DNA of 64,000 nucleotides. It comes from Acetobacter fallax. GTDB taxonomy: Bacteria > Pseudomonadota > Alphaproteobacteria > Acetobacterales > Acetobacteraceae. Positions within the stretch are counted from its first letter, which is position 1; each line of letters begins with the position of its first letter. The stretch spans positions 420,167 to 484,166 of the forward strand of contig NZ_WOSX01000001.1 in NCBI RefSeq assembly GCF_011516735.1, in the 5' to 3' direction. Both the position numbers and the translations under genes were made by a program. Below, piece after piece: positions 47,281 to 57,756 of this stretch. Under the pieces are notes generated by a model, which was not told where the DNA came from, did not search any database, and saw only the letters and a list, made by a program, of their open reading frames with translations.

Positions 47281-47877
47281 TCAGACAGGACGTCTTGCGT
47301 TGAGGGCGGCTGTCAGCGTCCCGTCATCCAGGACATCAAGCGTTCCTCCTACCGGGACACCCTGTGCGACCCGGCTGACCTCCACCCCATAGGGGCTGAT
47401 CTTCTCCTGAAGCCAGTACATCGTCGTCGCGCCGTCAACGGTTGCACCCAGAGCAAGGATGACTTCTTTTACACGTCCGGCGCGCAGCCGCTCAAGCAGT
47501 GGTCCGACATTAAGATCAGCAGGCCCCACTCCTCGTAATGCAGACAAAACGCCGCCAAGCACCAGATAGACCCCGTGATGCGCTCCCGCGCGCTCCAGCG
47601 CCCAGAGGTCATTAACGTTCTCGACAACGCAGATCAGATCTTTTGCACGATCCGGATCGCGGCAGATATGGCAGGGATCCTCGACATCCAGATTGCCGCA
47701 TGACGAACAGGTGCGTACGGACAAGGCAGCACTTTCCATGGCGCGGGCCAGGGGCAGCAGCTTTCCGTGCGGGTCACGCAGCAGCGCAAGCGCCACCCGT
47801 CGCGCCGAACGTGGTCCCAGGCCCGGCAAGCGCGCAATAAGCCCCACCAGGTGGTCTATATCAGGAATCGGCATCAC
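47281..47877 (-). CDS. recR: Recombination protein RecR
   Basis: A 198-residue RecFOR-pathway protein that loads RecA at gaps. It has the helix-hairpin-helix LIARLPGLGPRSARRVAL near residue 12, a four-cysteine zinc finger (CSSC and CHIC near 57-70) and the Toprim core ICVVENVNDLWALERAGAHHG near 82 (in part). The dnaX-ybaB-recR order is conserved widely. Confidence 0.96.
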   Translation of the reverse strand: MMPIPDIDHLVGLIARLPGLGPRSARRVALALLRDPHGKLLPLARAMESAALSVRTCSSCGNLDVEDPCHICRDPDRAKDLICVVENVNDLWALERAGAHHGVYLVLGGVLSALRGVGPADLNVGPLLERLRAGRVKEVILALGATVDGATTMYWLQEKISPYGVEVSRVAQGVPVGGTLDVLDDGTLTAALNARRPV

Positions 47878-47906
47878 CTGGCGCCGGAACTCCGCGAGAT
47901 GATTAC

Positions 47907-48230
47907 TCAGAACGGAAGCTTGAGGCCGGGCGGAAGATTCAGACCACCCGTGACTTTCTGCATCTCTTCTGAGGCTCTCTTATCGAGTTTGACACGCGCA
48001 TCGGCGCACGCCGCCACGATCAGATCCTGCAGCATTTCCATTTCCGAAGGGTCCGCCAGCTTGGGATCGATGTGAATGGCGCGCATGTCTCCCTTCCCAC
48101 TCAGCGTGACGTTCACCATTCCGGCGCCAGCTGTGCCCTCGATCTGTATATTTCCCAGACTCGCCTGCATTTCTTCCATTTTTGCCTGCATCTGGGAGGC
48201 CTGTTTCATCAGACCGGCGAGATTTTTCAT
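47907..48230 (-). CDS. YbaB/EbfC family nucleoid-associated protein
   Basis: A 107-residue DNA-binding protein. The segment [19 protein letters not shown] at the start and [18 protein letters not shown] near 62 are characteristic, as is the [25 protein letters not shown]-terminus (given in part). It lies between dnaX and recR as in most bacteria. Confidence 0.95.
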   Translation of the reverse strand: MKNLAGLMKQASQMQAKMEEMQASLGNIQIEGTAGAGMVNVTLSGKGDMRAIHIDPKLADPSEMEMLQDLIVAACADARVKLDKRASEEMQKVTGGLNLPPGLKLPF

Positions 48231-48288
48231 AGTCTTATCCTTATATTGCTGCCGTCATCAACGAGGGCTGAGAGCACGGTTCGATCCA

Positions 48289-50376
48289 TTACTCGTCTTC
48301 CGGGTCCGGCACGTCATGGTCAAGCCCCAGCGGTTCGTCGACTTCAATGGGCAGACCATAATGATCGTCAAAGGAATGGTCTTTCACATCTCCAAGCTCC
48401 GAGCCGGGAAACGCCCCCAGAATAGCTTTTACGAGGGGGTGACTGGCCGATCTGCGTTTATGGAGCTGAATAATATCCGCACTCTGCTCTGCCAGTGTCG
48501 GCTCACCGGGGGCATCGACTTCCCTTATGATCCATTCGGTGGAGAAGCGTGACCGAAGAATATCCTGCAGCCGCCTTGTCAGATCTTTCGGTGCTTCATC
48601 CTCAGTGCGTACTTCGACCATTGGCGGAGCAAAATTCACCAAATGTGTCGAGTAACGCAGATGACCATGCAGCGTTGCTTCCCGGCTGTTATCCTTCACA
48701 AAGGCAACCAGCTCCCGCCAGGATTTCGGTTCTTTTTGGGGAGGGACAGCGGCGGAGGCCCGAAGTGGAACAGCATCTCTGACCGGTCCGTCGCTCCAGT
48801 CTCCGTTAGCGGCACGCTGGAGAGGCATGGCGTCACCACCGGATGGGGCTGATTCCGGCGACGCGAGCGGAGCAGCGTTCCGGCTCGGTGCGGCGCTCCC
48901 CTGCATGTCGGCTGAACGGGCAGATTGCGGCTGGTGTGATATGGCCGTCTGGTCTGCAGAGGCCTGTGCTGAAGAGTCCTGATCCAGGCGCTTCAGAAGA
49001 TCGGACGGAGACGGAAGATTCGAGGCGTAACACAGGCGCACGAGAACCATCTCGGCGGCTTCGCGCCTCAGGGGAGCGTCGTCAATTTCCCCGATACCCT
49101 TCAGCAGCATCTGCCACATGCGTGACAGTGTTGCGAGTGAAAGAGATGACGCGAAGGCGCCACCACGCGTTCGTTCCGACTCGGGAAGATCAAGAGCATC
49201 CTGTAAGCTCTGCACGGTTTTCAGGCGGGTAACGGTGTGCGTTAATTCCGCAAGATCCCTTAGCATCAGGCCCGGATCACCACCCCGATCATAGATCGAA
49301 TCAGACAATGCAATGGCGGCCGCAATATCGCCACGCATCACGGCATCAAAGAGATCAAAAACGATACTGCGATCCGAGAGGCCCAGCATTGTGGCAACAA
49401 GCGTCGCCGGAATGCCGGACTCTGCGTCCCCTTCGCTACCAGCGCCACCCTGGGCAATAGCCTGATCAAGGAGCGAGAGGCCGTCACGCACCGAGCCGTC
49501 AGCGGCACGGGCGATGAGCTTCAGCGCTTCCGGTTCGATCGCGACTTTTTCACGTTCGGCGATTCCGGTGAAAAAAGTCACGAGTTCCGACTGGGCGATC
49601 CGGCGCAGATCGAAACGCTGACAACGCGACAGGACGGTGACGGGAACTTTGCGCAATTCCGTCGTCGCAAAAATGAATATCACCTGTGATGGTGGCTCTT
49701 CGAGCGTTTTCAGCAGGGCGTTGAAGGCATTTCTGGACAGCATATGCACTTCATCAACGATGAAGACTTTCATGCGCCCCTGAATCGGCCTGAAATGGCA
49801 GGCTTCTATGATTTCGCGCACATCGTCGACGCCCGTGCGTGACGCCGCATCCATTTCCAGCACATCCGGATGACGATCCGCGAGAATTGCAACGCAGTTC
49901 GGGCAGACACCACATGGATCGACCGTCGGGCCACCTTTCCCGTCGACTCCCGTGCAGTTGAGTCCGCGAGCAATGATACGCGCTGTTGTGGTCTTGCCTA
50001 CACCACGCACGCCGGTGAGCATGAAGGCATGCGCGACACGTCCGGTCGCAAAAGCATTATGCAGAGTGCGGACGAGTGCGTCCTGACCGATCAGTTCATC
50101 TAATGTTGTCGGACGATACTTTCGGGCAAGAACCCTATAGCCGACACCTGTATCAGGCGGCGTCGTGGATTTCAGAGCCGGGAGAGCCTCGTCCCCTCCC
50201 CCCTGAACGGATTCTGAAGCACCACTTGCTATAGACGGGGGACCGACGTCTTCGTCCCCGAACAGACCCGGCCCGTTACCTTCAGGCAACGGCAGATCGT
50301 CAACCAGGCTGTCATCGTCAGGCATATTTTCGGCGAATCCAAATGAACCAATCATGGTTCCAGGCAAAGCGGCCAT
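48289..50376 (-). CDS. dnaX: DNA polymerase III subunits gamma/tau
   Basis: A 695-residue clamp-loader ATPase. The start is a 75-residue low-complexity leader not found in most DnaX proteins. Then RPTTLDELIGQDALVRTL, Walker A GVRGVGKTTTARIIARGLN near 120, a zinc-binding stretch CGVCPNC near 150, Walker B VFIVDEVHMLS near 200, and sensor region TELRKVPVTVLSRCQRF near 235 follow. The C-terminal tau part (about 470-695) is variable and ends acidic. The start is uncertain: ATGs at 50376, 50355 and 50325 are open. The SRP RNA lies just upstream. Confidence 0.94.
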   Translation of the reverse strand: MAALPGTMIGSFGFAENMPDDDSLVDDLPLPEGNGPGLFGDEDVGPPSIASGASESVQGGGDEALPALKSTTPPDTGVGYRVLARKYRPTTLDELIGQDALVRTLHNAFATGRVAHAFMLTGVRGVGKTTTARIIARGLNCTGVDGKGGPTVDPCGVCPNCVAILADRHPDVLEMDAASRTGVDDVREIIEACHFRPIQGRMKVFIVDEVHMLSRNAFNALLKTLEEPPSQVIFIFATTELRKVPVTVLSRCQRFDLRRIAQSELVTFFTGIAEREKVAIEPEALKLIARAADGSVRDGLSLLDQAIAQGGAGSEGDAESGIPATLVATMLGLSDRSIVFDLFDAVMRGDIAAAIALSDSIYDRGGDPGLMLRDLAELTHTVTRLKTVQSLQDALDLPESERTRGGAFASSLSLATLSRMWQMLLKGIGEIDDAPLRREAAEMVLVRLCYASNLPSPSDLLKRLDQDSSAQASADQTAISHQPQSARSADMQGSAAPSRNAAPLASPESAPSGGDAMPLQRAANGDWSDGPVRDAVPLRASAAVPPQKEPKSWRELVAFVKDNSREATLHGHLRYSTHLVNFAPPMVEVRTEDEAPKDLTRRLQDILRSRFSTEWIIREVDAPGEPTLAEQSADIIQLHKRRSASHPLVKAILGAFPGSELGDVKDHSFDDHYGLPIEVDEPLGLDHDVPDPEDE

Positions 50377-50409
50377 GCCATTCAGGCAAAATATACGCTT
50401 TCCAAAACT

Positions 50410-50508
50410 GTGAGAGACCCGCCGCGACCCGAGCGAAACTTACTGCGGCTGCTTCCTTCCGGATCTGACCGGGTTGGCAAGGTGCACGTCCACAACGGAT
50501 CTCCCGCT
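50410..50508 (-). ncRNA. ffs: Signal recognition particle RNA, small (4.5S) type
   Basis: On the minus strand the conserved core GGTCAGATCCGGAAGGAAGCAGCC marks the SRP RNA domain IV hairpin (tetraloop GGAA and symmetric loop; given in part). The two ends pair, GAGATCC with GGGTCTC. Ends are set from this pairing and may be off by a few bases. Placement next to dnaX is usual. Ffh binds it to form the particle. Confidence 0.9.
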
Positions 50509-50627
50509 ACATGGGTAGCACACAAACAGCGCGAAAATAAAGTCCGGTAAAAATAATTGTATCCAGGGGACCGGGGCGACTCTGAACGATGGGGTCCTGC
50601 GCCGCGGGTACATTTGCGAGACGCGTT

Positions 50628-50954
50628 TTAGTCTCTTTCAATGGTGCATTGAAGCGGATGCTGATTCTGGCGTGCGAGGTCCATGACAAGGGTCACTTTG
50701 CTTTCAGCGACCTCGTAAGTGAATACACCACAAACGCCCACGCCCTTCTTATGAACATGTATCATGATATTCGTCGCCTCATCCCGGGTTTTATTAAAAA
50801 ACCTCTCAAGCACATGCACGACAAATTCCATTGGAGTATAGTCATCATTCAACATGAGGACTTTATACATTGACGGCTTTCTGGTTTTTGTTTTTGCCCT
50901 TACCAGAACACCGACGTCTGCTTCATTATCATTATCTTTAGAACCATCGGACAT
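50628..50954 (-). CDS. clpS: ATP-dependent Clp protease adaptor ClpS
   Basis: A 108-residue adaptor that brings N-degron substrates to ClpAP. The core is [20 protein letters not shown] near residue 37 with the N-degron-binding Asn-Asp-Asp, then [19 protein letters not shown] and [14 protein letters not shown]. The first 35 residues are a flexible acidic-to-basic tail. It is on the opposite strand to clpA, about 2.3 kb away, unlike the usual clpS-clpA pair. The ATG at 50954 has CGGA upstream. Confidence 0.93.
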   Translation of the reverse strand: MSDGSKDNDNEADVGVLVRAKTKTRKPSMYKVLMLNDDYTPMEFVVHVLERFFNKTRDEATNIMIHVHKKGVGVCGVFTYEVAESKVTLVMDLARQNQHPLQCTIERD

Positions 50955-51360
50955 TTCAATCCGCACACCACCACCCGAGCAGAGTATTGTCCGCTCCGAT
51001 CCGCAGCTGGCGCTGTTCTTTTCAGTTGGCGATATCATCTTTCTCTCTGTAAACTGCGATAGTCCCTGTGAAAACAGAAATCTGAACGTTCATCCAGTGC
51101 GTCTGACGCATGATGGAGGCTACGGAGCAGGAATTAAAATCGTGTTCCCGCCCATCAGCCAAGCGTAACGCCTTACTCAATTTGTTAGCAATTTTTTGCT
51201 AGACGATAGAATCGGGACTGCTAAGGTTCTGAATCGACGGGCCGGAAGAACTGCCGTAATTCTGGCACTGTCACATGGTAAGAATGAAGAATCCGGAGCG
51301 GCAGGTTATCCGGAGGACGTTCGCAGCGATTTCGCAGAACGATGAAAGGGAGAGGCACGC
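50955..51360. other. Divergent region between clpS and the carboxypeptidase gene
   Basis: 406 bases between divergent starts. A 16-base perfect palindrome, TAGCAA-TTTT-TTGCTA at 51186-51201, sits beside a TAGAAT box near 51208 and could be an operator or terminator. No gene is seen. Confidence 0.4.
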
Positions 51361-52470
51361 GTGACTGCTCGTCGGAATACCAGAGTGCCCCGCGTCGCGT
51401 TCGCAGCCCTCCTTTTATCAGCCTTCACCACCCGTCATTCTGCGCACGCACAATATGTTGGCCATATAAGTGCGTTCGTGTCGGACGCCAGAACGGGCGC
51501 CGTGCTTGCTCAGGTCAATCCGGATCTGCAACGCTATCCGGCAAGCCTTACCAAGCTGATGACACTTTATATGACTTTTAAGGCCCTGCGTTCGGGCGCT
51601 GTAACGCTTGATCAGGCGGTGCCGGTATCCATCCATTCCGCAACCCGTGAACCGTCCAAACTGGGGCTGGTTCCTGGTTCCTATCTGACTGTGGAACAGG
51701 GCGTGCTTGGGCTGGTGACCAAGTCTGCAAATGACGCTGCGTGCGCTCTTGGAGAGCTCATTGGGGGAAATGAGGCTCAGTTTGCTGCAATGATGACAGC
51801 CCAGGCGCATGATCTGGGCATGTCACAGACGACGTTCCGCAATGCGTCGGGACTTCCTGATCCGGGTCAGATGACAACAGCCCGTGATCTTGCGACGCTT
51901 GCCCAGCGTCTCATTTCGGATTTTCCGGAAGACTATCACTACTTCTCAGTTGGTGTTTTTTATTTCCACGGGCACGAAATCCCCAATCATAATCCGATGC
52001 TGAGATATTATCCCGGGGCCGACGGGATGAAGACCGGCTATACCGCTCAGGCAGGCCTCAACCTGGTGACATCGGCCATGAGAGATAATGTACGTCTTGT
52101 TGGGGTTGTCATGGGCGCGTCCTCTAACATTGAGCGTACCCGCACAATGGCCGCCCTGATGGATCAGGGTTTTGCGGATGAAGGCGTTGCACCGGTCGAA
52201 CGGAGCGCTCCGATGGCAAAACCGTTTATTCTGGCACGTGCGACACGATCGAGACGTAAGACACTGACTTTTTTTGCATCATCTGAGGATGCCCGGCATG
52301 CACCGGTTCAGGTCGCGGAGGCCCCTCTTCGACGCTCGAAAAAATTCGGTATGAAACCGGGCATTGTGCATTACGTGCTGGCCAGGGCGCCTTTGGCTAA
52401 ACACAGCAAAGCAGCACATGAGCATACCGGTTCCCGAGGCGAACACTCGCGGCACCGTTCAAAAACATAA
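51361..52470 (+). CDS. D-alanyl-D-alanine carboxypeptidase (S11 family)
   Basis: A 369-residue periplasmic penicillin-binding protein of the DacA/DacF type that trims stem peptides in peptidoglycan. A signal peptide ends at about residue 30 (HSAHA). The active site has SLTK with Ser62 and Lys65, the SxN motif in KSAND near 120, and KTG in DGMKTGYT near 220. The C-terminal 100 residues are basic and not the usual amphipathic anchor. The GTG at 51361 has GGGAGAGG five bases upstream. Confidence 0.92.
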   Translation: MTARRNTRVPRVAFAALLLSAFTTRHSAHAQYVGHISAFVSDARTGAVLAQVNPDLQRYPASLTKLMTLYMTFKALRSGAVTLDQAVPVSIHSATREPSKLGLVPGSYLTVEQGVLGLVTKSANDAACALGELIGGNEAQFAAMMTAQAHDLGMSQTTFRNASGLPDPGQMTTARDLATLAQRLISDFPEDYHYFSVGVFYFHGHEIPNHNPMLRYYPGADGMKTGYTAQAGLNLVTSAMRDNVRLVGVVMGASSNIERTRTMAALMDQGFADEGVAPVERSAPMAKPFILARATRSRRKTLTFFASSEDARHAPVQVAEAPLRRSKKFGMKPGIVHYVLARAPLAKHSKAAHEHTGSRGEHSRHRSKT

Positions 52471-52491
52471 AAGCAGGTAGAATTTTCGTAG

Positions 52492-52520
52492 AAAGCCCGA
52501 CGATGCTGTCATCGGGCTTT
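52492..52520 (+). terminator. Carboxypeptidase gene terminator
   Basis: Stem AAAGCCCGA at 52492-52500 with TCGGGCTTT at 52512-52520 and an 11-base loop, 21 bases after the stop codon. Confidence 0.75.
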
Positions 52521-52620
52521 CGCTCGCTGATGAGACCACAGTTCAGGCGTGCCGATTATACTCTTGTAACAGCAGCTTGACGGGCATCGTATAAGCCGGG
52601 TTTTCTAAAGATTATTTATA

Positions 52621-52710
52621 TGGCGGATGGGGTGGGATTCGAACCCACGGTACGCTTACACGCACGCTGGTTTTCAAGACCAGTGCCTTCAACCGCTCGG
52701 CCACCCATCC
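52621..52710 (-). tRNA. tRNA-Ser (anticodon UGA)
   Basis: A 90-base tRNA with a long variable arm, as in serine tRNAs, and encoded CCA. Acceptor GGATGGG pairs with CCCATCC, and the anticodon loop CTTGAAA between CTGGT and ACCAG gives UGA. It reads UCA and other UCN codons. Confidence 0.96.
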
Positions 52711-53263
52711 TTATCGTCGAAACAACAGAACACTGACTTTGTTTCGGGCGCCTTCCTAGCGTGTTTTCTACTGCTCGTCCATCATGGAATTACGATTATA
52801 ATCCATAATATTTGTAAGCAATGCTGAATACAGCCGGGTAGAGTTTATCAAAGAAAAACTCATCGAAATTAACAAAATTTTGCCCTGAAGATATGTAACT
52901 GAAAACTGATGATACTTTCGTATCACCCAAACATCTGGGGATAAACAACCACCAGCCTCAACACCCGATATCGCATTCTTAATAGCATTGAGTCTGAAAA
53001 CAGTTTTCAGAAAATACAGGCTGCCCAGTCTGGCGTAAGATCAATCCGTTTTAAACCGGATTCAGTGAGAAATTTAGTCCGTCGAAAATGTGTCTGATAA
53101 TTCCCCGCCGGCTTGCACCATCGATCTGAAAGATTACGAAAATTTTTCTGCTGACAGCGGTCTTATGGCTGGCTTTTCTGGCCAAAGCACCCAAATATGA
53201 CGAAGTGAAAGGTCCCCTGCGGCGTGACCGGATACGCCAACCGAAGAAAGGAGTATCTTAATC
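52711..53263. other. Long AT-rich region upstream of clpA
   Basis: 553 bases between tRNA-Ser and clpA with no supported gene, repeat or RNA. AAAGGAG lies ten bases before the clpA start. A clpA promoter must be here but I cannot point to it, and no clear heat-shock-type box is seen. Confidence 0.4.
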
Positions 53264-55624
53264 ATGTTGTCACGCAATCTTGAGCAGACATTGCATCGGG
53301 CGCTGACTCTCGCAGGTGAGCGACATCACGAATATGCTACCCTTGAGCATCTTCTGATTGCCCTGATCGACGACGCTGACGCGGTAACCGTATTCCGTGC
53401 CTGTGGTGTTGATATGGACAAGCTCCGCAGTGACCTGACGGAGTTTCTCGACAAAGATCTTGCCGGTCTTACGTCGGAAAGACCGACTGAGCCGAAGCCC
53501 ACCGCTGCCTTTCAGCGCGTTATTCAGCGGGCTGCTATCCATGTCCAGTCAACAGGACGGGATGAGGTGACGGGAGCCAATGTGCTGGTGGCACTGTTTG
53601 CCGAACGCGAAAGCCATGCGGTCTATTTTCTTCAGCTTCAGGATATGACCCGGCTGGACGCGGTCAACTTCATCTCGCACGGCATTGCGAAAGCTCCGGA
53701 CAGAACTGTTCGACGCACGGTCAGTGGCACGCCCGCTTCGGCTGAAAAAGATGAAACCGAACGCGAGGAAAAATCTCGCGGGGCTCAGAAAGCCGGAGAT
53801 GCGCTGTCTACATACTGTGTCGACCTGAACAAGAAAGCTGCTGACGGGAAGATAGACTCGCTGATCGGACGTGACGCGGAAGTCGAAAGAACGATTCAGA
53901 TCCTGTGCCGTCGGACGAAAAATAATCCCCTGTATGTCGGAGATCCCGGTGTCGGGAAAACCGCTATCGCGGAAGGCCTGGCAAAACGCATCGTGGAGGG
54001 TGATGTTCCGGAAGTTCTTCTGAACTCAACGATTTATTCGCTGGATATGGGGTCCCTTCTCGCGGGCACCCGTTATCGGGGGGATTTTGAAGAACGCCTG
54101 AAAGCCGTTGTAACGGAACTCGACCAGAACCCGGGTGGGATTCTGTTTATCGATGAGATCCACACGGTTATCGGAGCGGGAGCCACTTCCGGAGGAGCGA
54201 TGGACGCGTCCAATCTGCTGAAACCGGCTCTGGCGGCAGGAACACTGCGGTGCATCGGATCGACGACATATAAAGAGTTCCGGCAGCACTTTGAGAAAGA
54301 CCGTGCTCTTGTCCGGCGCTTCCAGAAAATTGACGTGGATGAACCCACTCTTGATGATGCCATAAAAATTCTTCGCGGGCTGAAGACGAACTACGAAAAG
54401 CATCACAAGGTTCGTTATACCGACGACGCTCTCCGTGGTGCGGTTGAGCTCTCAGTCAAATATGTTCACGACCGGAAGCTCCCTGATAAGGCTATTGATA
54501 TCATCGATGAAGCCGGTGCATCCCGGATGCTTCTCCCGGAAAGCAAACGGCGCAAAACGGTCACTTTGCGTGATATTGAAGATGTGATCGCAAAAATCGC
54601 ACGCATTCCGGCGAAAACCGTATCGGCTGATGACAAAGAAGTTCTCAGAACGCTGGAACGTGACCTGAAAAATATGGTCTTCGGCCAGAACAAAGCAATT
54701 GAGGCTTTGTCAGATGCGATCAAGCTGTCCCGCGCGGGGCTTCGTGATCCTGAGAAGCCTATTGGGAGCTATTTGTTTTCAGGCCCTACTGGCGTTGGCA
54801 AAACAGAAGTGGCCCGGCAACTGGCCAGTACTCTTGGCATTGAACTGATCCGCTTCGATATGTCGGAGTATATGGAACGGCACTCTGTTTCACGGCTTCT
54901 TGGAGCTCCGCCGGGTTATGTTGGATTTGATCAGGGGGGGTTACTGACAGATGCGGTCGATCAGCATCCGCATGCCGTGCTGCTACTTGATGAAATCGAA
55001 AAAGCGCATCCTGACCTGTTTAACGTTCTGCTTCAGGTCATGGATCACGGACAGCTGACGGATCACAACGGCAAGACAGTCGACTTCAGGAATGTAATCC
55101 TGATTATGACGACCAATGCCGGGGCAGCGGATCTTAGCCGGGAAGCAATTGGTTTTGGCCGCGATATGCGCGAAGGCGAAGATGAAGAAGCCATCAAAAA
55201 GCTTTTCACTCCGGAGTTTCGCAATCGTCTTGATGCAATCATTCCTTTCAGCAATCTCCTTCCTGAGACTGTTGGTCGTGTTGTCGAAAAATTCGTTCTG
55301 CAGCTCGAAGCCCAGCTTGCGGACCGGAATGTCACCATCGAGATGTCTTCAGCAGCAAAGGAATGGCTGGCGGAACGCGGTTATGACCGGCTTTATGGCG
55401 CCAGGCCTCTTGGTCGTGTGATCCAGGACGCGATAAAGAAACCGCTGTCGGAAGAGTTGTTATTTGGCAGGCTGGCTAAAGGTGGTGCAGTCAAAATCTC
55501 AGTGAAAGACGGCAAACTGAGTTTTGAATTCCTTGCAACGGCTCCCGCCGGGCCTGTTGCCGATGATGGAGAACGTAGCGAAGAAAAGGAAGAGAGTGCC
55601 GATCCCGGCAATCTGCCTTCTTAA
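53264..55624 (+). CDS. clpA: ATP-dependent Clp protease ATP-binding subunit ClpA
   Basis: A 786-residue AAA+ unfoldase that feeds ClpP. The N domain (about 1-140, Clp_N repeats) binds ClpS. The first ATPase ring has [17 protein letters not shown] near 225 and the second [16 protein letters not shown] near 505, with [15 protein letters not shown] and [15 protein letters not shown] as Walker B regions. The IGF-type loop that docks ClpP is present as VFGQ region and the [12 protein letters not shown]-terminal domain follows. Length matches ClpA, not ClpB, which has a coiled-coil middle domain. Confidence 0.95.
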   Translation: MLSRNLEQTLHRALTLAGERHHEYATLEHLLIALIDDADAVTVFRACGVDMDKLRSDLTEFLDKDLAGLTSERPTEPKPTAAFQRVIQRAAIHVQSTGRDEVTGANVLVALFAERESHAVYFLQLQDMTRLDAVNFISHGIAKAPDRTVRRTVSGTPASAEKDETEREEKSRGAQKAGDALSTYCVDLNKKAADGKIDSLIGRDAEVERTIQILCRRTKNNPLYVGDPGVGKTAIAEGLAKRIVEGDVPEVLLNSTIYSLDMGSLLAGTRYRGDFEERLKAVVTELDQNPGGILFIDEIHTVIGAGATSGGAMDASNLLKPALAAGTLRCIGSTTYKEFRQHFEKDRALVRRFQKIDVDEPTLDDAIKILRGLKTNYEKHHKVRYTDDALRGAVELSVKYVHDRKLPDKAIDIIDEAGASRMLLPESKRRKTVTLRDIEDVIAKIARIPAKTVSADDKEVLRTLERDLKNMVFGQNKAIEALSDAIKLSRAGLRDPEKPIGSYLFSGPTGVGKTEVARQLASTLGIELIRFDMSEYMERHSVSRLLGAPPGYVGFDQGGLLTDAVDQHPHAVLLLDEIEKAHPDLFNVLLQVMDHGQLTDHNGKTVDFRNVILIMTTNAGAADLSREAIGFGRDMREGEDEEAIKKLFTPEFRNRLDAIIPFSNLLPETVGRVVEKFVLQLEAQLADRNVTIEMSSAAKEWLAERGYDRLYGARPLGRVIQDAIKKPLSEELLFGRLAKGGAVKISVKDGKLSFEFLATAPAGPVADDGERSEEKEESADPGNLPS

Positions 55625-55637
55625 AGCCGGAAACTAT

Positions 55638-55664
55638 GGAGGCGCCCACGATTGGGGCGCCTCC
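55638..55664 (+). terminator. clpA terminator
   Basis: Stem GGAGGCGCC at 55638-55646 with GGCGCCTCC at 55656-55664, 14 bases after the clpA stop; the next bases are GGAATATTT. Confidence 0.7.
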
Positions 55665-55869
55665 GGAATATTTCCGGATTGCACAGAAACATTCCTGAGT
55701 GTGAGGATGTTACCGGCTTAAATGCCTCTTCCCGTTCTGCGTGAATGACGCGGTTTATTTTTGCGTGAATGAAGTTTCATCTCAGTTTCCGGAGACTATT
55801 CCGTAACTTGCGCCGGGTGGGTAAACGCGGCAAGGTTCGCGCCTCTTAATTTCGTGAATGGGGGAGATC

Positions 55870-56673
55870 ATGGAAGGTGACACGGCACGTGGCGGGGTTG
55901 TGCTTTACGATGAAGCAGACTTCGTTGGCCTGAGAGCAGCGGGCAAACTGGCCGCAATGACACTGGACATGATTTCGAGCCATGTAAGAGCTGGCGTAAC
56001 CACCGGCGAGCTTGATGATATCATTCATAAATTTATGATTGATCATGATTCCGTTCCGGCCACTCTGAACTATCGGGGTTATCCTAAATCATCCTGTATT
56101 TCTCTGAATCATGTCGTCTGTCATGGCATACCCGGAGACCGGGTTCTGAATGATGGCGATATCTTAAATATCGACGTTACATGCATCCTGAACGGCTGGT
56201 ATGGTGACAGCAGCCGTATGTATACGGTCGGAACGACATCGATAAAGGCGAAAAAACTTATCGATATAACATATGACTGCATGATGGCCGGCATTTCCGT
56301 AGTCAGGCCTGGCGCTACGCTCGGCGACATTGGTTACGCGATTCAAAAGCTGGCGGAAGCGAACAGATTTTCAGTTGTTCGGGATTTTTGTGGCCATGGG
56401 ATCGGGCGAACATTTCATGCTCCCCCAAACATTCTTCACTATGGGCGACCCGGTGAAGGTATGACACTCAAAGCCGGAATGGTTTTTACTATCGAACCAA
56501 TGATCAATATTGGTAAGCCGGACGTCAAAATACTTGATGACGGCTGGACCGCTGTGACACGGGACCGTTCCCTGACTGCGCAGTTCGAGCATATGCTGGG
56601 TGTTACCCAAAACGGCTACGAGATATTCACTTTATCTCCAAAAGGCTATACCGGACCACCTTATGCAGAGTGA
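55870..56673 (+). CDS. map: Methionine aminopeptidase type I
   Basis: A 267-residue metalloenzyme that removes the initiator methionine. Metal ligands are in DGDILNIDVTCILNGWYGDSS (two Asp, near 97-108; given in part), CGHGIGRTFHAPP (His) near 170, TIEPMI (Glu) and the final QFEHM (Glu). SLNHVVCHGIPGDR gives the substrate-side His. Length is usual. GGGGGAG precedes the ATG at 55870; an ATG four codons upstream is open but poorly placed. Confidence 0.94.
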   Translation: MEGDTARGGVVLYDEADFVGLRAAGKLAAMTLDMISSHVRAGVTTGELDDIIHKFMIDHDSVPATLNYRGYPKSSCISLNHVVCHGIPGDRVLNDGDILNIDVTCILNGWYGDSSRMYTVGTTSIKAKKLIDITYDCMMAGISVVRPGATLGDIGYAIQKLAEANRFSVVRDFCGHGIGRTFHAPPNILHYGRPGEGMTLKAGMVFTIEPMINIGKPDVKILDDGWTAVTRDRSLTAQFEHMLGVTQNGYEIFTLSPKGYTGPPYAE

Positions 56674-56871
56674 TCTGACTTAAGCAGAAAATGGGTGCGG
56701 TTACGGCAGAATCAGAAATCGTACCCATTTAATGTGTCTTTTTATTTTGATTGATCAGATCTCATAGAATGGGTTTCTTCTACTCAGGATAGCATTACTT
56801 GTGTTACCCTGATTCCTTTATCGGATATTCGGTTTTCCCTGAGCACAGAAAGCTTCAGGGCACGCATATGA

Positions 56872-57756
56872 TTAGTCGTCTTTCTGGTTGAGATAAAACT
56901 CCACGGGAACTGTGAGAGTTATTATTTCACCCGTTACACTGTCAGGGGGCACCGGCAGTGGCTCGGCCCGTCGCACAAGGGCCATTGTTTCTTCGTCGAG
57001 TAGCGCACGACCGGAACCATGTACAATATTTGCTGCCAGAACATGACCCTGCCGATCCATGCGAAAATGGAGCATGGCAGTGCCTTCCTGATGCTCGCGT
57101 TGCGCCTGTGCGGGGTAGCGTTTGTAGCGTTCCAGGCGCGCCAGTAACGCGCTCTGCCATGTAAGCGGATCGTGCGATGCATGAGCAGATGCTGCACCAG
57201 GCGCTGATGCGGTCTGAACGGCTGCGGCTGGCGCGTCAGCAGACGGAGGAGCTGTGGTCTGCCGGGCTGGTGGCGTCTTATCCGGAACGACCTTCTTTAC
57301 ATGCAGGACTGTTTTGTTCTTGTGCTTAGCCACAGGCCGCTTGTCTTCCCTGGGCACGGGAACTGGCGGATTTGGAGCCGGTGACAGTGGCGCGGAAACC
57401 AGAGGCGGAGTATCGGGAGCGGCAACAGGCTGAGATTGTATTTGCTGCGGCCCTGGAGGCACATCGGCTGGCATCATGATGGCAGTTGTTGTCACCGGCG
57501 CCAGATCAATGGCTATTGCTGCAGGTGGCGGAGCAGCCAGGGGCTCTGCGGTCTGTGGTCTGTTTATGCTCAGCACCAGGGCAGAGACAATGGTGACAAC
57601 AGCAATAAATGAAGCGCCCCGGAGTAGTTTTGCTCGTCGTGCCTCCTGCCGAAGTCCGGTTTTATACCATTCCTGAAATGAATATGATCCGGCTCGCTGA
57701 TCAGCGCCATCGAAAGGCAATGACGGTATCAGGACTGACTGAAACGTAATGCTCAT
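56872..57756 (-). CDS. tonB: Energy transducer TonB
   Basis: A 294-residue inner-membrane-anchored protein that passes energy from ExbBD to outer membrane receptors. One membrane segment lies near 45-65 (FIAVVTIVSALVLS), then a long Pro-rich rod (about 90-180 with PVAAPDTPPLVSAPLSPAPNPP region and a KHKNK stretch) and a C-terminal TonB domain (about 205-290) with YPAQAQREHQEGTAMLHF. It follows exbD by an ATGA overlap and closes the exbB-exbD-tonB operon. Confidence 0.92.
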   Translation of the reverse strand: MSITFQSVLIPSLPFDGADQRAGSYSFQEWYKTGLRQEARRAKLLRGASFIAVVTIVSALVLSINRPQTAEPLAAPPPAAIAIDLAPVTTTAIMMPADVPPGPQQIQSQPVAAPDTPPLVSAPLSPAPNPPVPVPREDKRPVAKHKNKTVLHVKKVVPDKTPPARQTTAPPSADAPAAAVQTASAPGAASAHASHDPLTWQSALLARLERYKRYPAQAQREHQEGTAMLHFRMDRQGHVLAANIVHGSGRALLDEETMALVRRAEPLPVPPDSVTGEIITLTVPVEFYLNQKDD

